Shown: positions 25,626-34,264, counted from the stretch's first letter. The stretch is DNA of 64,000 nt from Rhodococcus sp. SMB37 (GCF_004345605.1 NZ_SLVY01000001.1:1-64000), one strand, 5' to 3'. Program-made: numbers and translations. The notes: generated by a model not told the origin, from the sequence alone.

Positions 25626-27494
25626 TTACGCTCCCAGGGTGTTCAGAAGATCGGTCAGTGCGGCGACCGCGTCGATACGCGCGGTGAGGTAACCGTCCGG
25701 GCGGTTGTCGCCCTGCGCGTCACCCACGGCCTTCTCCGGGCCGGCGAGCAGCACGGTGGTGATTCCGGCTGCGCGCAGCGCCGCGGTGGCAGTGCCGACG
25801 TGCTCGCCGTAGCGGGCATCGGTGCCGCACAGCACGGCGACGGTGGCGCCGGAGTCGCGGACCGCGGTGGCGAGGGTGTCGTCGCTCGGATCCACCGGTC
25901 CGGGGTTGAATGCCTCGATGCCACCGGCTGCGAGCAGGTTGCTGGCGAAGGTGGTGCGCACGTTGTGCTCGGCGACCGGTCCGAGAGGTGCCAGCAGCAC
26001 CCTGGGCCGGGAGCCGTGCACGGCGAGGTAGACGTCGGAACGGTCGCGCAGCGCCTCGAACGGTGCTGCGTAACGCGCTGCGAAGGTACCCGAGTCGGCG
26101 ACACCGGCCGGCAGGGGGGCCTCGCCGAGGTTCGGGAACTCGTTGATGCCGGTGACAGAGGTCTTGCGGTGCGCGATGTCGGACTCGCGGCGGGCGCGGG
26201 TCGTGGCGATGCGCTCGGAGACCAGCCCGGCGTCGAGCGCCGCGCGGTAGCCGCCGGCTGCCTCGATCTGCTGGAAGAACTCCCACGACTTGACCGCGAC
26301 CTGCGCTGTCAGGTCCTCGATGTACCAGGATCCGGCGCCCGGGTCGAGGACACGGCCGAGGTTGGATTCCTCGAGCAGGAGCAGGTTGGTGTTGCGGGCG
26401 ATGCGCGCGGAGAACGCCTCGGACACGCCGACGGCACCGGCAGGGAGCGCGGCATCGAACGGCAGGACGGTGACGGCGTCGGCGCCACCGACTCCGGCAC
26501 CGAACGCAGCAAGGGTGGTGCGGAGCATGTTCACCCACGGGTCGCGCTGGGCCATCATGGCGGCGGAGGTCACCGCGTGCTGCGGTGCGTTTCCGGCGTC
26601 GCTCGCTCCGGCGACCTGGGCGACACGCGCCCACAGCTGACGAGCTGCGCGGAACTTCGCGATGGTCTGGAACTGGTCGTCGGAGGCTGCGAACCGGAAC
26701 TCGATCTGGCCGAGGGCCCGTTCGGCGGACAGTCCGGCAGCGACGAGCACGCGGACGTACTCGATGCCGACGGCGATGGCCGCGCCGAGTTCCTCGGCGT
26801 CGGAGGCGCCGGAGTTGTGGAATGCGGTGCCGTCGACGGTGAAGGCACGGACCGTCTCGACGCGCTCTGCTGCCTCGGTGGCGAGTGCAACGGCCTCGTC
26901 GACGGGAATGTCGGCGCGACCAGAGAAGGCGCTGGTCAGCGGTGCGGCGCCGAGCGCGATACGCACGGCTGCGCGGTCGGCGACGTCGGTGCGTGCGTCG
27001 AGCACCGTGTACAGGGCCTCGGTGGCGGCAGCAAGGTCGCTGCCTGCGTCGAGACTGATGGGTGCGAGGTCGACGAGCACCTTCTCGAGTGCCGTGGACA
27101 GTCCGTCGACGGGCAGTGCGCCGTCGCCTACCTGCAGCCACAGTGCGCTGACGCCGTTCTCGAGGGAGTCGAGGATGCGCTCGTTGAGGTTCTTGGCGTC
27201 GGTTCCGTCGAAGCGGGCACTGACCAGCCAACCGGCGTTGACGTCGCGGGTGGACGAGCCGCCCCGGGTGTACGGGAACTGCCCGGGCAGGGGGGCCTCC
27301 GGGCGTTCGTCGCGGCCGCTGTAGAGCGGGGCAACCGTCACGTCGTCGTACGTTGTGGTCTCGAGCAGGCGCTGCGGCTCCGGGCCGAGTTCTGCCGGAT
27401 CGACGCGGCGCGACTTGGCCAGTACGCCCGCGACCGCTTGCTGCCACTGCGCGTATGCGCGCGCGGCGTCCTCGGCCTCTGCTGCTAATGACAC
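25626..27494 (-). CDS. mutA: Methylmalonyl-CoA mutase small subunit
   Basis: Non-catalytic partner of MutB, 622 residues. It has the same two-domain layout, but the B12 domain lacks the DxHxxG cobalt-binding motif; the corresponding stretch reads APLGPVAEHNVRTT. This is normal for MutA and means it does not bind cobalamin. The GTG at 27494 follows AGGAGGAAAT, so the longer ATG frame extending into the intergenic region is rejected. It heads the mutA-mutB-meaB-yhhN operon. The upstream intergenic region holds several palindromes. Confidence 0.96.
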   Translation of the reverse strand: MSLAAEAEDAARAYAQWQQAVAGVLAKSRRVDPAELGPEPQRLLETTTYDDVTVAPLYSGRDERPEAPLPGQFPYTRGGSSTRDVNAGWLVSARFDGTDAKNLNERILDSLENGVSALWLQVGDGALPVDGLSTALEKVLVDLAPISLDAGSDLAAATEALYTVLDARTDVADRAAVRIALGAAPLTSAFSGRADIPVDEAVALATEAAERVETVRAFTVDGTAFHNSGASDAEELGAAIAVGIEYVRVLVAAGLSAERALGQIEFRFAASDDQFQTIAKFRAARQLWARVAQVAGASDAGNAPQHAVTSAAMMAQRDPWVNMLRTTLAAFGAGVGGADAVTVLPFDAALPAGAVGVSEAFSARIARNTNLLLLEESNLGRVLDPGAGSWYIEDLTAQVAVKSWEFFQQIEAAGGYRAALDAGLVSERIATTRARRESDIAHRKTSVTGINEFPNLGEAPLPAGVADSGTFAARYAAPFEALRDRSDVYLAVHGSRPRVLLAPLGPVAEHNVRTTFASNLLAAGGIEAFNPGPVDPSDDTLATAVRDSGATVAVLCGTDARYGEHVGTATAALRAAGITTVLLAGPEKAVGDAQGDNRPDGYLTARIDAVAALTDLLNTLGA

Positions 27495-27640
27495 GTGCGA
27501 TTTCCTCCTACTGCGGGTGGGCAGGCTCTCGGGCGGCCGGGGTGGGCCGACGGGGCGTGGCGCCTCGCAAAACATTAAGCCGATGTCGTTGTGATGCTAG
27601 CCGCACACTCCGGTGAAGAATCGTGGGGATCACCACAATT

Positions 27641-27674
27641 TCGCTAGCGATCGATAACCACGCAGAACGTGGTT
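27641..27674. promoter_or_regulatory. Palindromes in the divergent mutA / VTT-gene intergenic region
   Basis: The 249-base gap between divergent genes holds TCGCTAGCGA (27641-27650), a perfect ten-base palindrome, followed by AACCACG-cagaa-CGTGGTT (27656-27674). An imperfect palindrome GTGGGGATCACCAC lies at about 27624-27637. These are candidate operators for propionate- or B12-responsive control; no regulator is identified. Confidence 0.4.
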
Positions 27675-27743
27675 GCGTGATCCTGCAGTCCGTATCTCTG
27701 CGTGCCAAGTGCGTGCCGACCACTGCAGGTAGGCTGACCCCCC

Positions 27744-28448
27744 GTGATGAGGATTCTCAGGGACCGCAGGGTCATCGGCATCCTCGTACTTCTCGCGGCC
27801 TTTGCGGCGGCGGCACTGCTGCTTCCCCATCCATCGATCGGGCAGATCCGGGAGTGGTCGGAATCGGTCGACGGCCCCCTACTGGTTTTGATCTTCTTCG
27901 CCGTCCACTCACTTGTGACGATCACCCCGGTTCCACGCACGGTGTTCACCCTCAGTGCCGGTGTGCTGTTCGGTCCCGCGGTCGGGATTGCGGTCACGAG
28001 CGCAGCGACCGCCGTCAGCGCGGTTCTCGCGTTCGTGCTGGTACGAGCGCTGGGACGAGGCGTCGTGGCGTCGTATCTGACGCATCCCGCGGCGAAGGCC
28101 GTCGATCTGCGCCTCGCACGACGCGGCTGGCTCGCGGTCGGGTCGCTGCGACTGATCGCCGCGGCGCCGTTCTTCGTCGTGAACTGTTGTTGTGCCGTGT
28201 CGGCGGTGCGCCTGGTCCCCTACACCCTCGCGACCATCGTCGGGATCCTGCCGGGCACCGTCGCCGTGGTGCTTCTCGGTGATGCGCTCACCGGAGAGTC
28301 GAGTCCTGCACTGATGGTGACGACCGCGATCTGTATCGCGCTCGGCGTCGGCGGGCTCCTCCTCGAGGCGCGCCTGCCTCAGCCTGCAGGGTCGGCACTC
28401 GATGCCATCATCGACCCGGACGAAAACAAGGCAAGCCTGAAGGCTTGA
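27744..28448 (+). CDS. TVP38/TMEM64 (VTT/DedA-like) membrane protein
   Basis: A 234-residue integral membrane protein of the VTT domain family, with five or six hydrophobic segments. The signature VFTLSAGVLFGPAVGIAVTS and VVNCCCAVSAVRLVPY segments match the re-entrant loop region of TVP38/TMEM64/DedA proteins, some of which move lipids between leaflets. Start is ATG 27744 or the adjacent GTG 27741; a TAGGCT at 27730-27735 makes a leaderless transcript likely. The order beside mutA matches Rv1491c. Confidence 0.88.
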   Translation: MMRILRDRRVIGILVLLAAFAAAALLLPHPSIGQIREWSESVDGPLLVLIFFAVHSLVTITPVPRTVFTLSAGVLFGPAVGIAVTSAATAVSAVLAFVLVRALGRGVVASYLTHPAAKAVDLRLARRGWLAVGSLRLIAAAPFFVVNCCCAVSAVRLVPYTLATIVGILPGTVAVVLLGDALTGESSPALMVTTAICIALGVGGLLLEARLPQPAGSALDAIIDPDENKASLKA

Positions 28449-28476
28449 TTTTCAACATTCAAGGCTCCATCCTTGA
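28432..28476. promoter_or_regulatory. Paired inverted repeats, candidate operator of the SatD-like gene
   Basis: Two adjacent inverted repeats share a half-site: CAAGCCT-ga-AGGCTTG at 28432-28447 and TCAAGG-ctccat-CCTTGA at 28459-28476. They sit between the VTT gene end and the ATG at 28480, replacing any Shine-Dalgarno site. Autoregulation by the downstream helix-turn-helix protein is a reasonable guess. Confidence 0.5.
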
Positions 28477-28479
28477 TCC

Positions 28480-29061
28480 ATGTACGTGCTGACAGTCGAT
28501 CAACGCGGCAGCCGTCGCGACATCGACCGCGTCGCCGATCTGCTCGACGAACTCCGCGACGCGCCCCTGCTCCGCAAGTTCGAACGCACCGCCGGCGACG
28601 AAGTCCAGGCCGTCTCCGACGACTCCGGCACCGTCATCGATCTCGTCTTGAATCTCCTCGACCGGGACAACTGGAGCATCGGCATCGGGATCGGCCCCGT
28701 CGAGACACCGCTGCCCGCCCAGACCCGCGCCGGTCGCGGTCCCGCATTCGAGCACGCCCGCACCGCCGTCGAGAAGGCCAAGAACGTGCCCGGCCGCATC
28801 GCTGCGGACGGTGCCGACACCGATTCCGCATCCGACGTCGATGCCGCCCTGACCATGCTCGCGACGATCGTGCTCCGCCGCACCGATCAGGGTGTCGAAG
28901 CCGTCGCGCTTGCCCGCGCCGGACGGTCCCAAGCCGAGATCGCCGACGAACTCGGCATCAGCAAACAGGCCGTGTCCCAGCGGTTGCTCACCGCCGGGTG
29001 GCAGGCAGAGTTCGCGGGCCGCGCCCTCCTGCGCCGACTTCTCGAAAGGGCCGACCGTTGA
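28480..29061 (+). CDS. SatD-like protein with C-terminal helix-turn-helix
   Basis: A 193-residue protein. The N-terminal half (YVLTVDQRGSRRD, then FERTAGDEVQAV, residues about 2-45) resembles the SatD family. The C-terminal part GRSQAEIADELGISKQAVSQRL (about 148-169) is a clear helix-turn-helix. It lacks a visible Shine-Dalgarno site; inverted repeats occupy the region before the ATG. Its stop overlaps the TTG start of a membrane protein, as satD and satE pair in streptococci. Role unknown; the helix-turn-helix suggests a regulator. Confidence 0.72.
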   Translation: MYVLTVDQRGSRRDIDRVADLLDELRDAPLLRKFERTAGDEVQAVSDDSGTVIDLVLNLLDRDNWSIGIGIGPVETPLPAQTRAGRGPAFEHARTAVEKAKNVPGRIAADGADTDSASDVDAALTMLATIVLRRTDQGVEAVALARAGRSQAEIADELGISKQAVSQRLLTAGWQAEFAGRALLRRLLERADR

Positions 29062-29573
29062 CCGTCGCCTCCCTGGTCCTCCTCGCTGTCGCCGCAGTCG
29101 CGCCGGCACTGTCGCTGATTCCGCGTCTTCCGGTGTGGATCGGTGCGGCGGTCACCGGGATCGCACTCGGTATCGCGGCCCTGACCGCCGCCGCCACCGA
29201 CCCCGCTCAGGGCTTCGCGCTCGGGGCGACGCTCACCCTCACCACCCTCGTCGCCATCACCGGCGGCGGCCCGGCCGTACTCGTCGCGTTCCGGATCGCC
29301 CGTCGGCAACCCGACGCGGGACCGACACCAACACCCCCGCCGGGACCGCTGCGCGGCGGCCGGGTCATCGGCGTCCTCGAACGCGGCGCGGTCGCCGCAT
29401 CGATCCTGGCCGGGTGGCCGGAAGGGATCGCCATCATCATGGCGGTCAAAGGCCTGGCCAGATATCCGGAACTGCGCGAACTGCAGGCATCCGAGCAATT
29501 CATCATCGGCACGTCCACAAGTGTGCTGTGGGCCGCCGCAGCGTGTGGGGTCGGCCACGCCTTGATCACCTGA
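29058..29573 (+). CDS. Membrane protein coupled to the SatD-like gene
   Basis: A 171-residue protein with two hydrophobic blocks: residues about 3-80 (three helices) and 105-170, separated by a Pro-rich loop (PTPTPPPGP). The TTG at 29058 overlaps the SatD-like stop as TTGA, which decides the start, since the same frame runs open far upstream inside the preceding gene. The C-terminal block GVLERGAVAASILAGWPEG and AVKGLARYPEL is recognisable in actinobacterial proteins next to SatD-like genes. No function is known. Confidence 0.75.
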   Translation: MTVASLVLLAVAAVAPALSLIPRLPVWIGAAVTGIALGIAALTAAATDPAQGFALGATLTLTTLVAITGGGPAVLVAFRIARRQPDAGPTPTPPPGPLRGGRVIGVLERGAVAASILAGWPEGIAIIMAVKGLARYPELRELQASEQFIIGTSTSVLWAAAACGVGHALIT

Positions 29574-29633
29574 GTGCCCATGCTCGCGGCCCGGCTGGCA
29601 CAATTGCGGGCGCAACTGAATATGCCAAGGAAC

Positions 29634-29810
29634 TGCGGCGGGAGAGTCCCGCGTCTGCGGGCGCCGAAGGAGCAACCACCCGGGAATCTCTCAGGCCCAC
29701 AGACCGCCGCACGCGAGGCAACTCTGGAAAGCAGCCCTTTCGGGGCTCACCGACGGTGTAGGCGAGTCCTGACGGATTCGTGAAAGCTCTCAGGTCCGAT
29801 GACAGAGCGG
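29634..29810 (+). ncRNA. Tandem glycine riboswitch (gcvT motif)
   Basis: Two consecutive glycine aptamers. Aptamer 1: P1 TGCGGCGG (29634-29641) with CCGCCGCA (29704-29711), core GGAGAG, GCCGAAGGAGCAA at 29663-29675 and CTCTCAGG at 29688-29695. Aptamer 2: P1 CTCTG (29722-29726) with CAGAG (29803-29807), core GGCGAG and CTCTCAGG at 29787-29794. A hairpin GGTGC-gtaat-GCACC (29826-29840) lies between aptamer 2 and the GGAGGAAG site of the downstream permease gene and is the likely expression platform. Confidence 0.92.
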
Positions 29811-29858
29811 GGAACCACTACCGCTGGTGCGTAATGCACCCTGTCCGGAGGAAGTTCC

Positions 29859-30875
29859 TTGTCGCTGACCGTCGGCGCGCCCACGCGCGTCCAGCCTGTT
29901 CCCGCTCCCGTCGCGCCGTCGACCACTCCCCCGTCTTCGCGGCCACATCCGAATCGACGTCTCGGCATCGCAGCCGTCGTCACCTCCGCGACCGCCATGG
30001 GCGCCGCCGGGCTGTTCGGTCGTATGGCCACCCCACCCGGCGCGACGCTCGGCGAGGCACTGACGCTGGGGCGGATGCTCGTCGGAACCGTGGGGATGCT
30101 GCTCCTGATCGTCCTCTCCCGACGGCTCGGCGCGATCCGCCGCACGCGGTTGTCCCCGTCGATCGTCCTCGGCGGTGTGTTCCTCGGTCTGTCGCTGGCC
30201 ACCTACCTGTCGTCCACCCTGCTCACCGACCTGTCGCGGGCGGTGGTTCTGCACTACCTCGGTCCGCTCATCGCAACGGTGCTGGCCAGGGTCCTTCTCA
30301 AAGAGTCGATCACGCGTCTGGACGCGTTGTCGCTGGCGACCGCGTTCGCCGGGATGCTGCTGGCCGCCGGACTGATCGGCGGTAACTCGACGGCGCGGTC
30401 CGATCAGGAGACCCTGGGAACAGCGCTCGGCGTCGCATCGGGCATCTTCTACGGCCTGGCCCTGCTCTGCTACCGGTACCGCTCCGACATGCCTGCCGAC
30501 GTCCGCAGCTTCTGGAATTTCGCCTTCGGCGCCGTGGCCACCGCGGCGATGGTCGTGGTCACGCGCCCTGATGTGACGGGCATGACCGCCACCAACTGGG
30601 GGTGGGCCGCCGGCTTCTTCGTCGTCTGCGGCCTGCTCGCCCTGGGCCTGCTGGTTGTCGCAGGCAAGCACCTGCGAGCGGCGGAACTTTCGGGTCTGTC
30701 GTATCTCGAGGTTGTGGTCGCGCTGATCCTCGGTGCCCTCGCCTTCGGCGAATCCATCTCGCTGGTCGCCACCCTCGGAGCAGGAATGATCATCGCAGCG
30801 ATGACGCTGCCCCTCGTCGCCGGTCGCCGGCGCCGCACCACGGACCCCGCCTCACAGATCGCACCCGTGGTTTAA
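29859..30875 (+). CDS. EamA/DMT family permease under glycine riboswitch control
   Basis: A 338-residue drug/metabolite transporter with ten hydrophobic segments in two EamA repeats (about 38-170 and 185-325). The TTG at 29859 is four bases after GGAGGAAG (29847-29854). The first 33 residues are Pro-rich and cytoplasmic. The tandem glycine riboswitch immediately upstream indicates that expression responds to glycine; export of excess glycine, or of a related amino acid, is the simplest reading. Substrate is not shown by sequence alone. Confidence 0.9.
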   Translation: MSLTVGAPTRVQPVPAPVAPSTTPPSSRPHPNRRLGIAAVVTSATAMGAAGLFGRMATPPGATLGEALTLGRMLVGTVGMLLLIVLSRRLGAIRRTRLSPSIVLGGVFLGLSLATYLSSTLLTDLSRAVVLHYLGPLIATVLARVLLKESITRLDALSLATAFAGMLLAAGLIGGNSTARSDQETLGTALGVASGIFYGLALLCYRYRSDMPADVRSFWNFAFGAVATAAMVVVTRPDVTGMTATNWGWAAGFFVVCGLLALGLLVVAGKHLRAAELSGLSYLEVVVALILGALAFGESISLVATLGAGMIIAAMTLPLVAGRRRRTTDPASQIAPVV

Positions 30876-30956
30876 CGTCTCGCCTGCCTGAGGACAGGAG
30901 ATTCCCAACTCAGACCGCACCCGAACCACCACCCGAAGGAAGCAGACCCCAGTGAC

Positions 30957-31531
30957 TTACGTCGTCGACACCGGTGTGGCCACGCTCCGCCACAGCTTCG
31001 CCAGAAACTTCGGCGTGAAATCCTCCACCGCCAACAACTGATGCCCATCGACAACCCGCTCGGCCCAGACACTCCCATCGTGCCGGTTCTGCCGGGCCGC
31101 TTTCTTGTGCACCTTCGCGGCCTGTGCACGGGCCCGCTCAGCATCGACACACCTTTGGGCAGCACCAGCTACTCATCGCGGATCCGGAAACCTCGTCCGG
31201 TACATTCGAGCGACGGCAAACTCTTCTTCCGCGCCTTGAAGCAGGGACGACCACGACCTTTGACGGTGAACGAGGCATCCAACGCTTGCGCGTAGGCGCG
31301 GAGCATCTGCTGCTACGCGACCTGGGAGCCGCCTTGCAGCCACGACGAACGAGCCCGGGTCTCGGTCAACAGCGTGCTGAGTTTCGCGAAGCTCGGGTTC
31401 CGACCGGTTGTGAATTGGTGGACGGATTCGTTCCACAGGAACCGGCAGCGATGCCACTCCTGCATCAGAGCACGTTCGGCGAGCGCACCCGGCCGCAGCC
31501 GGTACTTGTAACGCACCACCTCAGTCGCCAT
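30957..31531 (-). pseudogene. Decayed TnpB (IS607/IS605-type transposon nuclease) fragment
   Basis: The minus strand reads as pieces of TnpB: an N-terminal segment (MATEVVRYKYRLRPG, then CRFLWNESVHQF) from 31531, an in-frame TAG near 31313, continuation through MLRAYAQALDASFTVKGRGR, then a stop near 31185. In another frame, a later segment appears: ERARAQAAKVHKKAARQ, WAERVVDGHQLLAVEDF, TPKFLAKLW, ending at 30957. The RuvC-I region between these, and everything after the RuvC-II glutamate, are missing. No TnpA or serine recombinase is nearby. It is not functional. Confidence 0.85.
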
Positions 31532-31580
31532 GCCCGGCACCATAACGGGACCCACCGACACGTTCCCCGCCACAATCACA

Positions 31581-31629
31581 CTCCTCGAAAGGAGGACAGC
31601 GCTTCTACTCCCTCGTGAACAAGGGAGTA
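31581..31629. repeat. Two short hairpins beside the TnpB relic
   Basis: CTCCT-cgaa-AGGAG (31581-31594) and TACTCCCT with AGGGAGTA (31606-31613 and 31622-31629). IS200/IS605 elements have subterminal hairpins at their ends, so these could be an end of the decayed element. No matching structure was found at the other side. Confidence 0.35.
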
Positions 31630-31653
31630 TCCGCGCTGAACACGAGATGACAG

Positions 31654-31690
31654 CGTCGCGGCCCGCACATCGGATGTGCGGGCCGCGACG
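31654..31690. terminator. Terminator downstream of stomatin-like gene
   Basis: A very stable 17-base perfect stem (31654-31670 with 31674-31690, loop CGG) rich in GGCCCG. It lies 21 bases beyond the stop of the stomatin-like gene on the minus strand and separates that operon from the TnpB relic. Confidence 0.85.
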
Positions 31691-31711
31691 AGTACGAGCA
31701 GAAATACCTTA

Positions 31712-32929
31712 CTACTGGGGCGGATTCTGCTGCTGAGGGTCTGCCGCCTGTTCGGGTGCGCCGGTGGGCATCCATCCGCCCTGCGCAGGCTGCGACGGCG
31801 GCAGAGCCTGCGCAGCCGAAGCGGGCACTGCGGGATCGACAGGCTTGCGCGCGACGGCCTCGGCTTCGGCGACGGCCTTCGCCACGGCCGGGTCGCTCTT
31901 GGTGGTGAACCAGTCCTCGACCTCCGCCGAGTCGTCCTCCGGGCGCTGCAGGTCCTCCTCGACCGGGCTCGGCTCGAATCGGAACACCCCATCGTCGCCC
32001 GGCGCGCCGAGGTTCTTCGCGAACCCCTTGAGGGCATCCCCGAAATCGCTGGGCAACAGCCATACCTTGTTCGCGTCGCCCTGCGCCATCTCCGGCAGCG
32101 TCTGCAGGTATTGGTAAGCGAGCAGTTCCGGTGTCGGTTTGCCCGCCTTGATCGCCGCGAACACCTTCTCGATCGCCTTCGCCTGACCCTGGGCCTCCAA
32201 GTAGCTGGCAGCCCGATCACCCTGCGCACGCAGGATCCGCGACTGCCGATCGGCCTCCGCTTCGAGGATCGCCCCCTGCTTGGCGCCTTCCGCCGACAGA
32301 ATGCGGGATTGCTTGTCGCCTTCGGCGGTCTTGATCGCGGATTCGCGGTGCCCCTCGGCGGTGAGGATCATCGCGCGCTTCTCGCGATCCGCCTTCATCT
32401 GCTTCTCCATCGACTCCTGGATCGAGGGCGGCGGATCGATGCTCTTCAGTTCGACGCGAGCCACCCGCAGACCCCACCGTCCGGTGGCCTCGTCCAGTAC
32501 TCCGCGGAGCTGCCCGTTGATCGAGTCCCTCGATGTCAGGGTTTCCTCGAGCGTCATACCGCCGACGACATTGCGCAGCGTGGTCACGGTGAGCTGTTCG
32601 ACGGCGGCGATGTAGTTGCTGATCTCGTAGACCGCTGCCTGCGGGTTGGTGACCTGGAAGTACACCACCGTATCGATACTCAAGGTCAGGTTGTCCTGGG
32701 TGATCACCGGCTGCGGTGGGAACGACACGACGCGTTCGCGCAGATCCACCTTCGCGCGGATCCTGTCCACGAACGGCACCAGGAACGTCAACTGTCCCGA
32801 CGCCGTGCGGAAATACCGGCCGAGTCGTTCGATCACCGCGGCCTCGGCCTGCGGCACCAGAGCCACCGACCTGATCACCACGATCACTACCAGTGCCACC
32901 AGTACGGCGAGCACTATCAATGCTTCCAT
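31712..32929 (-). CDS. SPFH/stomatin-like membrane protein (Rv1488-like)
   Basis: A 405-residue protein: N-terminal membrane helix (1-24), SPFH/band 7 domain (about 25-185, with VPQAEAAVIERLGRYFRT and PPQPVITQDNLTLSIDTVVYF), a long coiled-coil region with repeating AEG/AEAD/AQGD heptads (about 190-260), and a Pro/Gln/Ala-rich tail. Such proteins form membrane-anchored oligomers that organise microdomains and protease complexes. The ATG directly follows the NfeD stop, the usual NfeD-stomatin pair (Rv1487-Rv1488). Confidence 0.93.
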   Translation of the reverse strand: MEALIVLAVLVALVVIVVIRSVALVPQAEAAVIERLGRYFRTASGQLTFLVPFVDRIRAKVDLRERVVSFPPQPVITQDNLTLSIDTVVYFQVTNPQAAVYEISNYIAAVEQLTVTTLRNVVGGMTLEETLTSRDSINGQLRGVLDEATGRWGLRVARVELKSIDPPPSIQESMEKQMKADREKRAMILTAEGHRESAIKTAEGDKQSRILSAEGAKQGAILEAEADRQSRILRAQGDRAASYLEAQGQAKAIEKVFAAIKAGKPTPELLAYQYLQTLPEMAQGDANKVWLLPSDFGDALKGFAKNLGAPGDDGVFRFEPSPVEEDLQRPEDDSAEVEDWFTTKSDPAVAKAVAEAEAVARKPVDPAVPASAAQALPPSQPAQGGWMPTGAPEQAADPQQQNPPQ

Positions 32930-33361
32930 CTACGGACCCCTCCACACGACAGCGGTTGCGCCGTCGATCTCCATCACGGTCACGGTTGTTCCGGCTTCGT
33001 ACGATTCGGTCTCGTCCAGCGGTCGCGCTGTCCAGACGTCACCGTCGATCTTGACCTGACCCGAATGCGCATCGACCGACTCGAGCACCAGCGCGTGCTT
33101 GCCCGGCAGCGCATCGATTCCCGTTGTCAGCGCCGGTGGTTGTGCGTAGCGACGCCGCAACGGCGGACGCACCCCCAACAGCAGAACGAGCGACGCAATC
33201 GCGAATACCAAGGCGTCGAACCACACAGGCAGATCGGTGACGGCAGCGACACCGGCAGTGGCCAGCGCTGCCCCGCCCAACATCAGCAGGACGAAATCGC
33301 CGGTCAATGCCTCGCCGGCTGCCAAGGCGACACCGGCGATGAGCCAAATCAATGCCGTCAC
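32930..33361 (-). CDS. NfeD family membrane protein (Rv1487-like)
   Basis: A 143-residue short NfeD protein without the ClpP-like protease domain. Membrane helices lie at about 5-25, 28-45 and 50-70; the C-terminus from about residue 85 (PGKHALVLESVDAHSGQVKIDG) is the OB-fold NfeD domain that contacts stomatins. GTG at 33361 was chosen because the residues before it are not hydrophobic or conserved. It is translationally adjacent to the stomatin gene. Confidence 0.9.
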   Translation of the reverse strand: MTALIWLIAGVALAAGEALTGDFVLLMLGGAALATAGVAAVTDLPVWFDALVFAIASLVLLLGVRPPLRRRYAQPPALTTGIDALPGKHALVLESVDAHSGQVKIDGDVWTARPLDETESYEAGTTVTVMEIDGATAVVWRGP

Positions 33362-33430
33362 ATGCCCATCCTGACACAATCCGGACAACCGGCGCAGATT
33401 CGCAGATCAGCGGTCCGACCGATGCGCTCG

Positions 33431-34264
33431 TCAGGTGTTCTCGGTTTCGGTGACGAAATCCACCAATCGTTCCACTGCGCCGAGCAGCGGTGATTCGAGG
33501 TCCCGGAACCCCGACACAGCACCGTAGACGCGGCGCCATCCATCCTGCGGTGAACCCCAACCCAACTCGAGGCACACCCCGGTCTTCCAGTCCTGACCGC
33601 GGGGGATCTTCGGCCACGCATCGATCCCCAATACGGCCGGCCGAACGGCTTCCCAGACGTCGATGAAGGGATGTCCGGTCACCATCACGTACGGGCCCAG
33701 ATTCTGGGTGAGCCTTTCCTCCTTCGACCCGGCGACCAGGTGATCGGCCAGCACCCCGACGCGACGCCCGGGACCCGGCCGGAATTCGGCGAGCCGCGCT
33801 CCGAGATTGTCGAGGCCCTCGAGCTGCTCGACGACCACGCCTTCGACGCGCAGGTCGTGGCCCCACACACGCTCGACGAGCGCCGCATCGTGCACGCCCT
33901 CCACCCAGATGCGGCTACCGCGCGCCACCCGGGCGCGAAGCCCCTCGACCCGCACCGACCCCGACGCCGACCGGGTCGGTGTCGCTGCGGCGCGTGGCTT
34001 CGGACGCGTCAACGTCACCGGAGCACCGTCGACGAGGAACGCCGCCGGGCGCATCGCGAACAGACGTGTTCGCCCCCCTGCGTCCTCGAGCCGGACGAAG
34101 TCACCGTCGTAGGTGCGTTCGAACCCGATCACCGCCCCACACCATCCGGACGCAGCGTCTTCGACCACCAGGTCTTTTTCGGCTTCGAGTTCCGGAATGG
34201 GCTTCTTCTTCGTGCGGCCGTGCCCGGCATAGATGTCGGCACCGTACATGTCTCGAGGGCTCAC
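33431..34264 (-). CDS. DUF3097 family protein
   Basis: A 277-residue actinobacterial protein of unknown function. The N-terminal region MYGADIYAGHGRTKKKPIPE is family-typical. A basic linker (RPKPRAAATPTRSASGS) separates it from a C-terminal domain with VWVEG/HDAALVERVWGHDLR and GRRVGVLADHLVAGSKEERL, resembling a Toprim-like arrangement (Glu and DH residues) though I cannot confirm that. GTG at 34264 lies eight bases after TAACGT, a leaderless pattern. It is divergent from the next gene, with 101 bases between. Confidence 0.8.
   Translation of the reverse strand: MSPRDMYGADIYAGHGRTKKKPIPELEAEKDLVVEDAASGWCGAVIGFERTYDGDFVRLEDAGGRTRLFAMRPAAFLVDGAPVTLTRPKPRAAATPTRSASGSVRVEGLRARVARGSRIWVEGVHDAALVERVWGHDLRVEGVVVEQLEGLDNLGARLAEFRPGPGRRVGVLADHLVAGSKEERLTQNLGPYVMVTGHPFIDVWEAVRPAVLGIDAWPKIPRGQDWKTGVCLELGWGSPQDGWRRVYGAVSGFRDLESPLLGAVERLVDFVTETENT

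Noticed and set aside
22212-27488. Very long open frame (1758 codons) on the plus strand
   Set aside because: It runs antisense to meaB, mutB and mutA, which have clear motifs and ribosome sites. Long antisense frames are common in high-GC DNA; its translation is low-complexity and matches no family.
31041-31295. 84-codon plus-strand frame over the TnpB relic
   Set aside because: Antisense to TnpB-derived sequence and without own ribosome site.
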